A DNA stretch of 64,000 nucleotides from Acinetobacter soli (GCF_000760595.1 NZ_BBNM01000001.1:62001-126000), one strand, 5' to 3'; counted from the stretch's first letter, positions 53,952 to 63,484 are shown. The notes: generated by a model not told the origin, from the sequence alone. Translations and numbers: made by a program.

Positions 53952-55916
53952 CTATTCTCCTCGAGCAAAAAGCTTGTCAAGTTGATGAAGTGGAAATGCG
54001 CGCCATGTTGGACGGCCATGATTACACTGACTGGCGAATTCTGTCTGCTCCATTTGACGTAACAAAGCATTCATTTCAGACAGACTCAGCATGCGATGTG
54101 CACGAACTGCACCGTGACATGCCATGCCAGCCAAAATGGCATCACGCTTATGCATAAGCGCCTGTGCCTGATCATTTGGATCCAGATCATGCAAAAGCTC
54201 AGGAATCAGTTTCTCAAAATTAGCTTTATGCAAAATGGCCGGAACTCCGCGCACAATCGCTTGATCATCACCATATTGATCAATATCCAGACCCAATCGC
54301 GCCAGCTGATCTTTTAGATCTTCAATCCGTGCCGCTTGCATACGTGTAATTGAAACCACTTTAGGAATGAGCAATTGCTGTGAAATCCAAAACTCGGGCT
54401 TATCCCACGCAGATTTCATCTGTTGTAATAAAATACGCTCATGTGCAGCATGCATATCAACAATAATCAAGCCTTCGGTATTTTGCGCCAGAATATAAAT
54501 ACCGTGCAATTGTGCTATGGCAATTCCCAGCGGAAACTCATCTACTTCGGACTCTGCTTGACGTTCTGCCGTATTTTCTACCGCTTCTGTTTGCTCACGC
54601 AATGGAGCTAGATAACTTTTAAGGGCATTGTTGAGCCGCTCTGGATCACTCACAGGTTGTGGACGTCGCGAATAATCGACAGAATTGGGCCGACTGGCAT
54701 TAAATTCGGTTAACAGTTCTGTTGATACGGCTGTAGTTGCCGCATGTGTGTGATCGGCCTCATGCGGTGCTTGAGTTGATGCTGTTTCAGCGCGGTGCAA
54801 ACTAAATTGTTCTTGATAGTTCGGCTGCGGCATGCGCTCAATAGACAATTGTTCAGGTTTCATGGCCTGAGACAACTCGGCCGCTGCGGTCTGAAATTGT
54901 GAGAGTGTTTCTTTGGCATAATGCCGTACAAACTCATGCACTTCACGCTGGTTTAAAAAGCGAATCTCATGCTTGGTGGGATGTACATTGACATCAATTT
55001 GTTCTGGATCAACCTCTAAAAACAGTAAATAAGCCGAATACTGATGACCATGCAAAATTCCATCGTAAGCCATGCGCAGTGCATGTGAAATGGTTTTATC
55101 TTTGACTATACGGCCATTCACATAGACATATTGCAAATCGGCTTGTGGGCGCGCGTCGGAGGGATGACCCAACCAGCCCGACAATCGCATGGAAATACTT
55201 TGCGTATCGAGCCAATAGGCATTTTGAGTAAACTGATGCCCAAGCAGTTGCTGAACACGCTGAAAACGCAGTTGCCCGCTGTCTGCTACAGGTAAATTCA
55301 AACGAACCTGATTGTTGTGCTCTAACATAAATCGAATATCAAAATGCGTCAGTGCCAGACGTCTGACAATTTCTTCGATATGTCCAAATTCGGTACTTGG
55401 TTTTTTTAAAAATTTACGCCGCGCAGGAACATTAAAAAATAAGTCCTGTACACGAATGTGTGTGCCCTTTCTGAGCGCAACAGGTTGAATCGCTTGATGA
55501 TCAAAGGCTGTACCATTGACTTCAACCTGATACCCGACGCCATCGTCAGATTGACTACTCATTAGCGTTAAGCGAGATACGGCGGCAATCGATGCCAAGG
55601 CTTCGCCTCGAAATCCCAAACTTACGATGGCATGCAAATCGTCGGAAGTCTTGATCTTACTTGTGGCATGACGCATTACCGCCAACGGTAAATCGTCACT
55701 ATGAATCCCCTGACCGTTGTCGATGATTTCAATGAGCGTAGCGCCACCTTGCTCGACGCGAATGATCAATTCGGTTGCGCCTGCATCAATTGCATTTTCA
55801 AGCAATTCCTTCACAACCGATGCAGGCCGCTCAATTACTTCACCTGCCGCAATCTGGTTGGCCAGCGCAGGATCGAGAGTATGAATACGTCGCAGATCGC
55901 GGGATTCTTGCAGCAT
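53952..55916 (-). CDS. mutL: DNA mismatch repair protein MutL
   Basis: MutL couples mismatch recognition by MutS to strand removal. The 654-residue protein has a GHKL ATPase N-terminus (NQIAAGEVIERPASVVKELL, then DNGQGI and GFRGEALASIAAVS), a linker of about 130 residues rich in Ala, Glu and Gln, and a C-terminal dimer domain. The C-terminal motif IVDMHAAHERILLQQ resembles the endonuclease motif DQHA(X)2E(X)4E but has Gln in place of the last Glu. ACHGAVRAH and CNHGRPTWRAF, the other metal-site motifs, are present. It starts two bases after tsaE. Confidence 0.95.
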   Translation of the reverse strand: MLQESRDLRRIHTLDPALANQIAAGEVIERPASVVKELLENAIDAGATELIIRVEQGGATLIEIIDNGQGIHSDDLPLAVMRHATSKIKTSDDLHAIVSLGFRGEALASIAAVSRLTLMSSQSDDGVGYQVEVNGTAFDHQAIQPVALRKGTHIRVQDLFFNVPARRKFLKKPSTEFGHIEEIVRRLALTHFDIRFMLEHNNQVRLNLPVADSGQLRFQRVQQLLGHQFTQNAYWLDTQSISMRLSGWLGHPSDARPQADLQYVYVNGRIVKDKTISHALRMAYDGILHGHQYSAYLLFLEVDPEQIDVNVHPTKHEIRFLNQREVHEFVRHYAKETLSQFQTAAAELSQAMKPEQLSIERMPQPNYQEQFSLHRAETASTQAPHEADHTHAATTAVSTELLTEFNASRPNSVDYSRRPQPVSDPERLNNALKSYLAPLREQTEAVENTAERQAESEVDEFPLGIAIAQLHGIYILAQNTEGLIIVDMHAAHERILLQQMKSAWDKPEFWISQQLLIPKVVSITRMQAARIEDLKDQLARLGLDIDQYGDDQAIVRGVPAILHKANFEKLIPELLHDLDPNDQAQALMHKRDAILAGMACHGAVRAHRMLSLSEMNALLRQMEQTEFASQCNHGRPTWRAFPLHQLDKLFARGE

Positions 55917-55917
55917 G

Positions 55918-56394
55918 TTAAATGAGGTCCTTTAATTGTGCGTATTGCTGAGCATCATTCAATTCAATCGTCACATATCGTTCAAGATCATCTTCAGATT
56001 TTTCAATTTGAATGATGATATCTGGCTCTGGAATCTCGTTTTCTCCCTTCGATGGCCATTCAAATAAAAACAAAGCATGCGGAACATCCAGATAATCCCG
56101 AATTCCCATTAATTCAAGCTCATAGGGATCGTTAAGGCGATACAAGTCGAAATGAAATATCTCTTTTTGCTGGATACGATACGGCTCGACCAAGGTATAG
56201 GTTGGACTTTTTACTGCCCCCTGATGACCCAGTGCTTGCAGAAAATGACGAGTAAACGTGGTTTTGCCTGCGCCTAAATCGCCAATTAAATACACCACAC
56301 CTTCTTGGATCACACCAGAGAGTGCTGTTGCCAGTTTTTGTGTGTCGAGTTCATCCGCCAGGGTTAAACGAAGGGAATACTGCATTACGCTCAT
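55918..56394 (-). CDS. tsaE: tRNA threonylcarbamoyladenosine biosynthesis ATPase TsaE
   Basis: TsaE is the ATPase that activates the TsaB-TsaD complex making t6A37 of tRNA. The 158-residue protein has the P-loop [18 protein letters not shown] at about residues 38-55, [10 protein letters not shown], and [18 protein letters not shown]. It is directly before mutL; the amiB gene often between them is absent. It is divergent from the RluA-type gene at 56507, with about 110 bases between. Confidence 0.94.
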   Translation of the reverse strand: MSVMQYSLRLTLADELDTQKLATALSGVIQEGVVYLIGDLGAGKTTFTRHFLQALGHQGAVKSPTYTLVEPYRIQQKEIFHFDLYRLNDPYELELMGIRDYLDVPHALFLFEWPSKGENEIPEPDIIIQIEKSEDDLERYVTIELNDAQQYAQLKDLI

Positions 56395-56506
56395 ACATGA
56401 TTCAATCGGACTGTGTATAATACCATCCTGAATGTTTAAAAGCCTATGATCAAGTAAAAAGCTGCTTGCTTTTCAAACAGCCTGACTCTCTAGCGATATC
56501 TCCAAA

Positions 56507-57460
56507 ATGGCCAACATGACCGCACACGAATTTATCCCTCCTACTCGTCAAGGCGTAAGTGCCAGCAAAGTATTTTTACCCACCATGCATGGCAAACCAC
56601 CTGAAACAACTTTTGCTTACCTGTGTGCGCATTTTCCTCATATATTAGCCTCAGAATGGCAACAGCGCTTCGATGATGGACTAATTATCGATGCTCAAGG
56701 CCAAACGCTGAGTGTAGCTAGCCCCTATTTATCCAACCAGCATATTTTTTATTATCGTTTTTTATCGCATGAAGTTGCAGTGCCATTTCAGCATGAGATT
56801 TTATTTGAAAATGAACATCTACTGGTGGTCGATAAACCACATTTTTTAACCATGACACCCACCGGCAAGTATGTACAAGAAACACTGCTGGTTCGCTTAA
56901 AACAAAGTGGCCAAACTCCCGATCTAACTCCAATCCATCGTCTTGATCGTGAAACGGCGGGTGTGGTGATGTTTTGTAAAAAACCTGAATCCCGCGGTGT
57001 GTATCAATCTTTATTCGCAGCGCGCGATGTGCAAAAAACCTATCATGCCATCGCCCCTTATTATCACACGCTTCAGTTTCCTCGCACAGTTCGACTCAAC
57101 ATGAGCAAAGGTGAGCCGTTTTACACCATGAAAGTCAATCCAGACGCCGAGCCGAACAGTGAAACCTGGATTGAATGCCTAGAGTATTCAAATCATTGGG
57201 CAAAATATCGTTTAAGCCCCAAAACCGGAAAACAGCATCAACTTCGTGTGCATTTGGCTCACTTGGGGCTTGCTATCCAGAACGATCCGCTTTATCCATT
57301 TTTGGCACACAAAGCCGACGATGACTTTTCCAACCCCTTACAGCTTTTGGCAAAAGAATTAGAGTTTGTCGACCCCATTACACAAACTGAAATGTACTTT
57401 TGCTCAAGACAGTCACTTTCTTTGTCATTTGATCGTAATGACAACCACGCTATTTTTTAG
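56507..57460 (+). CDS. RluA-family pseudouridine synthase
   Basis: The 317-residue enzyme has the catalytic motif HRLDRETAGVVMF (the Asp is catalytic) at about residues 144-156 and the C-terminal motif KTGKQHQLRVHLAHLGLAI. It makes pseudouridine in rRNA or tRNA, but the target base cannot be told. There is no S4 domain, unlike RluC or RluD, and the N-terminal 90 residues with SEWQQRFDDGLI are a small accessory region. It stands alone; a terminator is not evident. Confidence 0.88.
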   Translation: MANMTAHEFIPPTRQGVSASKVFLPTMHGKPPETTFAYLCAHFPHILASEWQQRFDDGLIIDAQGQTLSVASPYLSNQHIFYYRFLSHEVAVPFQHEILFENEHLLVVDKPHFLTMTPTGKYVQETLLVRLKQSGQTPDLTPIHRLDRETAGVVMFCKKPESRGVYQSLFAARDVQKTYHAIAPYYHTLQFPRTVRLNMSKGEPFYTMKVNPDAEPNSETWIECLEYSNHWAKYRLSPKTGKQHQLRVHLAHLGLAIQNDPLYPFLAHKADDDFSNPLQLLAKELEFVDPITQTEMYFCSRQSLSLSFDRNDNHAIF

Positions 57461-57534
57461 TTTTAAGATTGAAATTACAAATTCTTGCTTTAGAATAAGC
57501 CATTAAAAATTAAAAAATCGTTTGGTTTTTATTC

Positions 57535-57876
57535 ATGCGAAAAACAGAAGTTTATCAGGTTCGACTTGATTCACACGAAAAGAAGCAGGCCTTTGCTGTT
57601 TTCAAACAATTGGGGATTACACCGGCACAAGCCGTGCGTCTTTTTTTCAAGCAGGTGGTTTTAACCAAATCCATCCCCTTTGCAATTGAAAATCAAAACA
57701 TCGATATGGAACAGCTCCTCAAATTGCGTAAAATCAAGTCGCAATCTGCCGCTGTTACGCCACGTGAAAATGATCAAGCCGATAGCGATCTACTCATGGA
57801 TGATCATATGGATGATCATGAAGCACTTTTTGATGAGCTGAATGCCTTACTCGGTGAGAGTGATCAAACGCCATAA
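57535..57876 (+). CDS. RelB/DinJ-family antitoxin-like protein without partner toxin
   Basis: The 113-residue protein has the RelB/DinJ ribbon-helix-helix N-terminus: YQVRLDSHEKKQAFAVFKQLG and the TPAQAVRLFFKQV helix, with IPFA following. The C-terminal half is acidic and carries the repeated MDDHMDDHE, unlike classical DinJ. RelB/DinJ antitoxins normally precede a RelE/YafQ toxin gene, but no such gene follows here; the next gene is a GNAT acetyltransferase 94 bases later. It could be an orphan antitoxin, a solo DNA-binding regulator, or an anti-addiction protein. Confidence 0.75.
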   Translation: MRKTEVYQVRLDSHEKKQAFAVFKQLGITPAQAVRLFFKQVVLTKSIPFAIENQNIDMEQLLKLRKIKSQSAAVTPRENDQADSDLLMDDHMDDHEALFDELNALLGESDQTP

Positions 57877-57969
57877 TGTTGCAGTTTTAAACAAGTTTTA
57901 ACGTTCTTCGTATTTGATTTTGGTTATGCTTCTTCTCTATGACACATAATAATAAAGCTGGAGAATCGC

Positions 57970-58413
57970 ATGATCGTTCGACGAGCCACTGTAGAAGATT
58001 TAAATCAACTCGCGGTATTGTTTGATGAATACCGTCAGTTTTATGGCGCATCATCCAACTTAACGCAATCCTATGATTTTTTAAAACAACGCTTTGAAAA
58101 CAAACAGAGTGTCATTTTTATTCATGTCAAAAATGATGTTTTTACTGGTTTTATTCTACTTTATTTGGGCTTTTCATCTGTCGCCTGCTCGACCTATTAT
58201 ATTTTAGATGATGTGTATGTTACGCCACTTTATCGCCGTCAAGGCTCTGCAAAGCAACTCATCGATACTGCCATTTTGTTTGCACGCCATGAAAATGCGC
58301 TCAGAATCTCGTTGGAAACCCAAAAAAACAATATCGAATCAATGCGTTTATATCAAAAAATGGGTTTTGTGCTGGATCAGGAATTTCAAACCTATCACTG
58401 TTTTCTTAGGTAG
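57970..58413 (+). CDS. GNAT-family N-acetyltransferase
   Basis: The 147-residue protein is a single GNAT domain. It opens with the motif VRRATVEDLNQLAVLFDEYRQF, and its acetyl-CoA-binding loop (motif A) is VTPLYRRQGSAKQLID at about residues 80-95. RLYQKMGFVLD forms the end. The substrate is unknown. It is not of the toxin type that usually pairs with a DUF1778 antitoxin, and no conserved partner is visible. The stop overlaps the end of the convergent pseudouridine synthase by eight bases. Confidence 0.85.
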   Translation: MIVRRATVEDLNQLAVLFDEYRQFYGASSNLTQSYDFLKQRFENKQSVIFIHVKNDVFTGFILLYLGFSSVACSTYYILDDVYVTPLYRRQGSAKQLIDTAILFARHENALRISLETQKNNIESMRLYQKMGFVLDQEFQTYHCFLR

Positions 58414-59110
58414 ACTGCCTGGCTAAATGAATCTGTGCATCAGACAAATAGATCCAATCCCCTTGTGCTAATTCAGGTAAAACCAACTGCCCGATTTGCT
58501 GACGGTGCAGCGATTCAACCTTATTTCCAACCGCAGCGATCATGCGTTTGACCTGATGATATACCCCTTGATGAATCGTCAAGCTTAAATGATATTCATC
58601 AAGCTGTTGAACCGCGGTCGCAGCGAAAAGCCCTGTTTCATTACGTAGTTCCACCCCTTGCTCAAGCTGACTCAGCTGAACTTCAGTAATCGGATCTGCC
58701 GTGTGTACATGATATACCTTAGGGACATGTTTTTTAGGATGAGTTAAGGCATGCAGAAATTGCCCGTCATCGGTCAACAGCAGTAGTCCAGTGGTATCTT
58801 GATCGAGCCGTCCAACTGCTGCTATTCCACGATCGATCAGAATATCTGGCAGCAAGCTGAATACACTCTGATGATGCTGAGGTTGATGCGAACATTCAAA
58901 ACCTTGTGGTTTATTGAGCGCGATATACACCTTTTCACGATAGATATACGATTCACCAAATACACGGAACTGCAAGTGCTCAGTCTGAACGCGCAACTTT
59001 AAATCGGTAACGGTATCCTCGCCTATAGACACATGCCCATTTTTAATTAGCTGCTGGCAATGTTTACGTGAACCGAAGCCTTGTGATTGCAACATTTTTT
59101 CTAGAAGCAT
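58406..59110 (-). CDS. RsuA-family 16S rRNA pseudouridine synthase
   Basis: The 234-residue protein has an N-terminal S4 RNA-binding domain (LLEKMLQSQGFGSRKHCQQL) and the catalytic segment AAVGRLDQDTTGLLLLTDDG with its Asp, followed by HPKKHVPKVYHVH. This layout matches RsuA, which modifies U516 of 16S rRNA, although the RluE/F branch is not excluded. A second ATG at 59095 would remove five residues and is a possible alternative start. It is convergent with and overlaps the GNAT gene by eight bases. Confidence 0.88.
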   Translation of the reverse strand: MLLEKMLQSQGFGSRKHCQQLIKNGHVSIGEDTVTDLKLRVQTEHLQFRVFGESYIYREKVYIALNKPQGFECSHQPQHHQSVFSLLPDILIDRGIAAVGRLDQDTTGLLLLTDDGQFLHALTHPKKHVPKVYHVHTADPITEVQLSQLEQGVELRNETGLFAATAVQQLDEYHLSLTIHQGVYHQVKRMIAAVGNKVESLHRQQIGQLVLPELAQGDWIYLSDAQIHLARQST

Positions 59111-59304
59111 TGCCGAAATTTACCTGATATATTTTCGGCATAGTCTAACGGATTAGCTAAAAAAGTGAATGCCTTGAATGAGGTTATCACTCAAAATGCA
59201 GACGTTAAGGTTTGTTTTAAGTACACCAGCTTTTTTAAATCAAGCGTTTATTTTTATCTTATGATCAAAGCGCGCTACACTATAGCTCCCGCTTAGATAA
59301 AAAG

Positions 59305-59766
59305 ATGTTGATGATGTTGTCTCAGCTTGATGTCAATTTAATTGTATTACTGGTATTGCTAGCCTGTGGAATTTTTAGCCAAAATACAGCTGTGACCATT
59401 GCTGTAGGCGTTTTAATTTTATTTAAACTCACCCCGCTTAATACTTTCTTCCCCTATTTACAGCAACATGGATTAAACATTGGCATTATTATTTTGACCA
59501 TTGGTGTACTGACTCCAATTGCAAGCGGTCAGCTCAGTGGCGAAAGTATTTTAAAGTCCTTTTTTAGCTATAAATCTTTGCTCGCCATCGGCGTTGGCTT
59601 ACTGGTGGCATGGCTAGGCGGTCGAGGCGTCAAGCTCATGAGTAGCCAGCCCGATATTATTGCAGGGTTATTAATTGGTACCATTGCAGGTGTAGCGCTG
59701 CTAAGAGGCGTTCCGGTGGGGCCACTGATTGCGGCAGGATTACTCTCATTAGTGTTGTGGAATTAA
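59305..59766 (+). CDS. DUF441-family membrane protein
   Basis: The 153-residue protein has four to five membrane helices and matches the DUF441 (YeaL) family: [40 protein letters not shown], and [21 protein letters not shown]. No function is established for this group. Three ATGs in frame (59305, 59311, 59314) stand close together, and the choice is uncertain. It is a single-gene unit with 194 bases upstream, and it converges on the LysR gene with an inverted repeat between them. Confidence 0.8.
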   Translation: MLMMLSQLDVNLIVLLVLLACGIFSQNTAVTIAVGVLILFKLTPLNTFFPYLQQHGLNIGIIILTIGVLTPIASGQLSGESILKSFFSYKSLLAIGVGLLVAWLGGRGVKLMSSQPDIIAGLLIGTIAGVALLRGVPVGPLIAAGLLSLVLWN

Positions 59767-59812
59767 TAAGGCTTGACAGTAAAACTTGCTGCAAATACAT
59801 CTATATATGACA

Positions 59813-59858
59813 TATTGAATCATCATGGCCTTATACAAAAATCCATGATGATTCAATA
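59813..59858. repeat. 16-bp perfect inverted repeat between convergent genes
   Basis: The arms 59813-59828 and 59843-59858 (TATTGAATCATCATGG and its complement) are perfect and have a 14-base spacer. No T tract follows on either strand, so a terminator function is not certain. The core word also occurs upstream of lysR (60906-60917). Confidence 0.7.
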
Positions 59859-59881
59859 AATTCTATCTAGCACTTGAATAT

Positions 59882-60802
59882 TTAGGCAGCATAATAATTG
59901 GTGCGTTTTTGCGAAAATTTAGCTAACTGCTTTAAAAACCCTTCAAAATAACTTTTTTCTTTTTCCTCAGTTCTAAAGCCTGCATACAAGGTACGGCGCA
60001 ACCCTTGCTCTGCCACACACTCCAGACGTCGACTCGTCACCCAGCCCTTTTGCTCGTACTCATTCACCACCCAGTCTGGTAATGCCGAAATACCCCGACC
60101 ACTTGCAACCAACTGAATCAGCATTTGAGTCAGATCGGTGGTACGGATTTCTTTAGGTTGAATATTTGCAGGCAGAAACAGATGCGCCATGATGTCAAGT
60201 CGATGCTTATCGACCGGATAGGTAATCAGTGTTTCCTCTGCTAAATCCTGCACAGTGACTTTTTCAGCACGCACCAGATGATGTGTATTTGACAAGACCA
60301 AACGTGACTCATATTCAAAAATAGGAAAATACTCAACCCCTTTGAGAGCAATCGGATCTGCGGTAATGAGCAAATCAAATTCGGCATTTTGCAATAGCTC
60401 ATGTGGATTGGCTTCAAAGCCCGAGGCAAAATCCAGATCAACATCAGGATATTGCTGGCGATACTGATTCAGTAATGGCATCAACCAATCAAAACAACTA
60501 TGACACTCAGAAGAAAAAATAATCCGACCGGTTTGTCCATGCACAATACGGGTGATATCACTTTGTGCAATCTGAATTTGCGGCAGAATATCATCTGCAA
60601 GTTTCAGCAAACGCTGTCCAACATTTGAAAAGGTGACTGGACGACTGCGCCGATTAACCACCTCGACCCCATACCAATGATCGAGTTCTTTTAATTGATG
60701 AGAAATAGCAGATGGTGTCAAACATAAATCATTTGCAGCAGCAACCAATGACCCATGCTCACGTAGTGCTAACAAAGTTTTAAGATGTCGAATTTCGAGC
60801 AT
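59882..60802 (-). CDS. LysR-family transcriptional regulator, MetR-like
   Basis: The 306-residue regulator has the N-terminal winged helix (LALREHGSLVAAANDLCLTP, ISHQLKELD) and a substrate-binding domain. SSECHSCFDWLMPLL near residue 98-112, EFDLLITADPI and ASGRGISALPDWVV match MetR, which responds to homocysteine and controls met genes. No methionine gene lies in this window, so the targets are elsewhere. It is divergent from the MFS exporter at 61226, with 423 bases between. Confidence 0.85.
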   Translation of the reverse strand: MLEIRHLKTLLALREHGSLVAAANDLCLTPSAISHQLKELDHWYGVEVVNRRSRPVTFSNVGQRLLKLADDILPQIQIAQSDITRIVHGQTGRIIFSSECHSCFDWLMPLLNQYRQQYPDVDLDFASGFEANPHELLQNAEFDLLITADPIALKGVEYFPIFEYESRLVLSNTHHLVRAEKVTVQDLAEETLITYPVDKHRLDIMAHLFLPANIQPKEIRTTDLTQMLIQLVASGRGISALPDWVVNEYEQKGWVTSRRLECVAEQGLRRTLYAGFRTEEKEKSYFEGFLKQLAKFSQKRTNYYAA

Positions 60803-61225
60803 GAAAATAACCTATATATGACCAACCGTAAGGGAAAACATCTTGTGAACGTTAGCTCCCGACTCAGCATCTCATCTAAATGAAACCGCTTGGATGACAA
60901 ACAGCCCATGATGATTCTTTAATTCTAAACAGCTAATTTTAAATGTATTTTGATTTATACATCCAGCATTATTTAATGCAATAAAATCGAACAACGCTAA
61001 GGCAATAAAAAAACCGAATTATGAATAATACTCATCTTATCATGGATGGCTTGAACCGACCTCAATTCAGCAAGCGTATTTGCACGCACAATAAAGTCAA
61101 TCAAACACTTCATGCTTAAATTTAAGTTGATATTCGCACTAGCCTCTTGCCCGAGTTCGCTTCGCTTTTATGTTCTTTTTCCATTATAATTTTCACTGTT
61201 TTTTCTCCCATTTTGTCTTTTTATT
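60803..61225. other. Intergenic region between lysR and the MFS gene
   Basis: The 423 bases carry no supportable gene. Words at 60812-60822 (CTATATATGAC) and 60906-60917 (CCATGATGATTC) occur again in the gap downstream of lysR. The part before the MFS start is T-rich. A MetR-type operator could not be placed with confidence, and no other element was recognised. Confidence 0.4.
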
Positions 61226-62431
61226 ATGTCTTTAAAACCGAACACTTCTGTTCGATCAGCCCGACAATTTTCATTATTCTGGGTCATTCTCGCTTTAGCC
61301 AGTGGGGGTTTTTGTATTGGAACCACTGAATTTGTCGCGATGGGTCTGATACAGGAAATTGCGTCTGATCTACAGATTACTGTGCCACAAGCGGGTCATT
61401 TTATTAGTGCTTACGCACTTGGTGTGGTAATTGGTGCACCAGTCATTGCAATTTTGGGTGCACGTGTACCACGTAAAACTTTACTGCTTGGCCTGATGCT
61501 ATTTTACGGCATTGCAAATGCACTGACTGCACTGGCAAAAACACCGGATATGATTTTAGTCTCGCGATTTATCGCAGGCTTTCCGCACGGCGCATACTTT
61601 GGTGTGGGCGCTTTAGTGGCGGCAGAGCTGGCAGGGCCAAATCGTCGTGCATCTGCAGTGGCGCAAATGATGATGGGCTTAACCGTTGCAACCGTACTTG
61701 GCGTACCGCTGGCAACTTGGGTAGGCCAGCAGTTTGGCTGGCGCTCAGGATTTGAATTTTCAGCGCTCATTGCCCTTGTTACCTTAGTGTCTGTTGCAGT
61801 TTTTGTACCTCAAATACAAGTCCGTAGCACGGCCAGTATACGAAGTGAGCTATCCGGTTTAAAAAATATCAACATGTGGCTGACCCTTGCAGTTGGTGCA
61901 ATTGGCTTTGGCGGCATGTTTTCGGTATATAGCTATGTATCGCCAATTTTGACTGAATATACTAAAGTTAGTATTCAGATTGTGCCGATTGCCTTGGCAA
62001 TCTGGGGCATTGGTATGGTGATTGGCGGCTTGGTGGCAGGTTGGCTGGCCGATAAAAATCTCAATAGAACCATTATTGGCGTTCTCATCAGTGCGTCACT
62101 GGCTTTTATTGCTGCCAGCTTCATGATGCACAACGTATACACCGCCATTGCTGGCTTGTTTATGATTGGTATTACGGTGATGGGTTTGGGTGGTGGATTA
62201 CAAATGCGCCTGATGGATGTAGCCGGAGATGCACAAGGCTTGGCAGCATCGCTGAATCACTCTGCCTTCAATATAGCCAATGCACTAGGTGCCTATTTGG
62301 GTGGTTGGGTATTGAGCCATAATATGGGCTGGATTGCACCTATCTGGGTGGGATTTGTACTCAGCCTAGGTGGGCTGATTATTTTATTGATTGCCTTTGC
62401 AGTTGAGAAAAAAACCCGAGCAGTACACTGA
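61226..62431 (+). CDS. MFS exporter of the DHA1/AraJ type
   Basis: The 401-residue transporter has 12 predicted helices and the DHA1 signatures: TTEFVAMGLIQEIASDL at the start, GARVPRKTLLLGL (motif A) near residue 75, and SRFIAGFPHGAYFGVGAL at helix 4. This fits AraJ/YdhP-like exporters, which can export sugars, purines, nucleosides or drugs; the substrate is not visible. The convergent neighbour is a nucleoside hydrolase, so nucleosides or bases are a possible but unproved cargo. The upstream T-rich stretch offers no good ribosome-binding site. Confidence 0.85.
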   Translation: MSLKPNTSVRSARQFSLFWVILALASGGFCIGTTEFVAMGLIQEIASDLQITVPQAGHFISAYALGVVIGAPVIAILGARVPRKTLLLGLMLFYGIANALTALAKTPDMILVSRFIAGFPHGAYFGVGALVAAELAGPNRRASAVAQMMMGLTVATVLGVPLATWVGQQFGWRSGFEFSALIALVTLVSVAVFVPQIQVRSTASIRSELSGLKNINMWLTLAVGAIGFGGMFSVYSYVSPILTEYTKVSIQIVPIALAIWGIGMVIGGLVAGWLADKNLNRTIIGVLISASLAFIAASFMMHNVYTAIAGLFMIGITVMGLGGGLQMRLMDVAGDAQGLAASLNHSAFNIANALGAYLGGWVLSHNMGWIAPIWVGFVLSLGGLIILLIAFAVEKKTRAVH

Positions 62432-62440
62432 TCGGGTTTA
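62408..62440 (-). terminator. Terminator of the nucleoside hydrolase gene, within the MFS 3' end
   Basis: AAACCCGA (62412-62419) and TCGGGTTT (62432-62439) form an 8-bp stem around a 12-base loop. The A8 run at its left gives a T8 tail on the minus strand. It overlaps the last codons and stop of the MFS gene. Confidence 0.75.
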
Positions 62441-62462
62441 ATCATAGCTGATACAACTTCAA

Positions 62463-63410
62463 TTACGCGTAAGTCGCCAGTCGCTCTGACAGTAATTGAA
62501 AGAAGGCATCTCGGTCAATGCTACGTAAAAACTCGGCATTGGCCTTACGCCCAGTCACATTCCACCAATCGGCAACCGTTGCACCCACAGTCAGCGGGCT
62601 ATCTGTTTCAATTTCAACGTTAATCCAACGGCCTGTAAATAACGCTGGATTAATCATGTAGCCAATCACACATGGATCATGTAATGGCGCACCTTCCGAG
62701 CCATATTTTTCCATATCGTAACGCTCAAAGAAGTCAGTCCATGCTGCAACAGCCGGTCCAACCTTATTGTTCATTTTACGCAGACCATCCACCCACTCTT
62801 TTGAGGTTAATGCCTGATGAGTCACATCTAATGGAATGACGGTGAGTGGAATGCCCGCTGCAAACACAACTTTTGCTGCATCAGGATCGACAAACATATT
62901 AAATTCAGCTGATGGTGTAATATTTCCGCCTTCAAAGAAACCACCACCCATGAGGACAATTCGCTCAATACGCGTGGCGATATCAGGGGCTTTGAGCAGT
63001 GCCTGAGCCGTGTTGGTCATTGGGCCTAACGAGCAAATCGTAATCGATTTTTCTGGTGCACGGCGAAAGGTTTCAATCAGAAAGTCGACTGAATGCTCAG
63101 GACGAAGCGGCATTTTCGGTTCAGGTAATTCAATTCCATCTAAACCCGTTTTGCCATGCACATTTTCTGCAGTAATTAATGGACGTTTGAGCGGACGATC
63201 ACATCCTGCAAATACAGGAATGTCTGGACGACCAGCCAATTCACACACTTTTCTGGCATTTACGCTGGTCAAACTTAAAGGTACATTTCCAGCAACTGTC
63301 GTAATTGCCAAAACATCAAGTTCCGGGCTGGCCAGCGCCAGTAAGATCGCAACTGCATCGTCTTGCCCTGGATCTGTATCAATAATAATTTGACGAGGTG
63401 TATTAGTCAT
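62463..63410 (-). CDS. Nucleoside hydrolase (inosine-uridine preferring type)
   Basis: The 315-residue enzyme has the calcium-binding N-terminal motif DTDPGQDDAVAILLAL, with the catalytic Asp set, and NITPSAEFNMFVDPDAA plus LTVIPLDVTHQAL. It hydrolyses ribonucleosides to base and ribose; purine or pyrimidine preference cannot be told. It lies about 75 bases downstream of the dioxygenase gene on the same strand and could be co-transcribed with it. It is convergent with the MFS gene. Confidence 0.9.
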   Translation of the reverse strand: MTNTPRQIIIDTDPGQDDAVAILLALASPELDVLAITTVAGNVPLSLTSVNARKVCELAGRPDIPVFAGCDRPLKRPLITAENVHGKTGLDGIELPEPKMPLRPEHSVDFLIETFRRAPEKSITICSLGPMTNTAQALLKAPDIATRIERIVLMGGGFFEGGNITPSAEFNMFVDPDAAKVVFAAGIPLTVIPLDVTHQALTSKEWVDGLRKMNNKVGPAVAAWTDFFERYDMEKYGSEGAPLHDPCVIGYMINPALFTGRWINVEIETDSPLTVGATVADWWNVTGRKANAEFLRSIDRDAFFQLLSERLATYA

Positions 63411-63484
63411 TCCACTACCTTTTTTTTAAAAACAGCCTGAACTCGTGCTCAAGCCTAAACGCAATATATAAATCGATCTAAACG

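Noticed and set aside
57535..58413. RelB/DinJ-like gene plus GNAT gene as a TacT-type toxin-antitoxin pair
   Set aside because: TacT-type GNAT toxins pair with DUF1778-type antitoxins and lie directly adjacent or overlapping. Here the antitoxin family differs and the genes are 94 bases apart.
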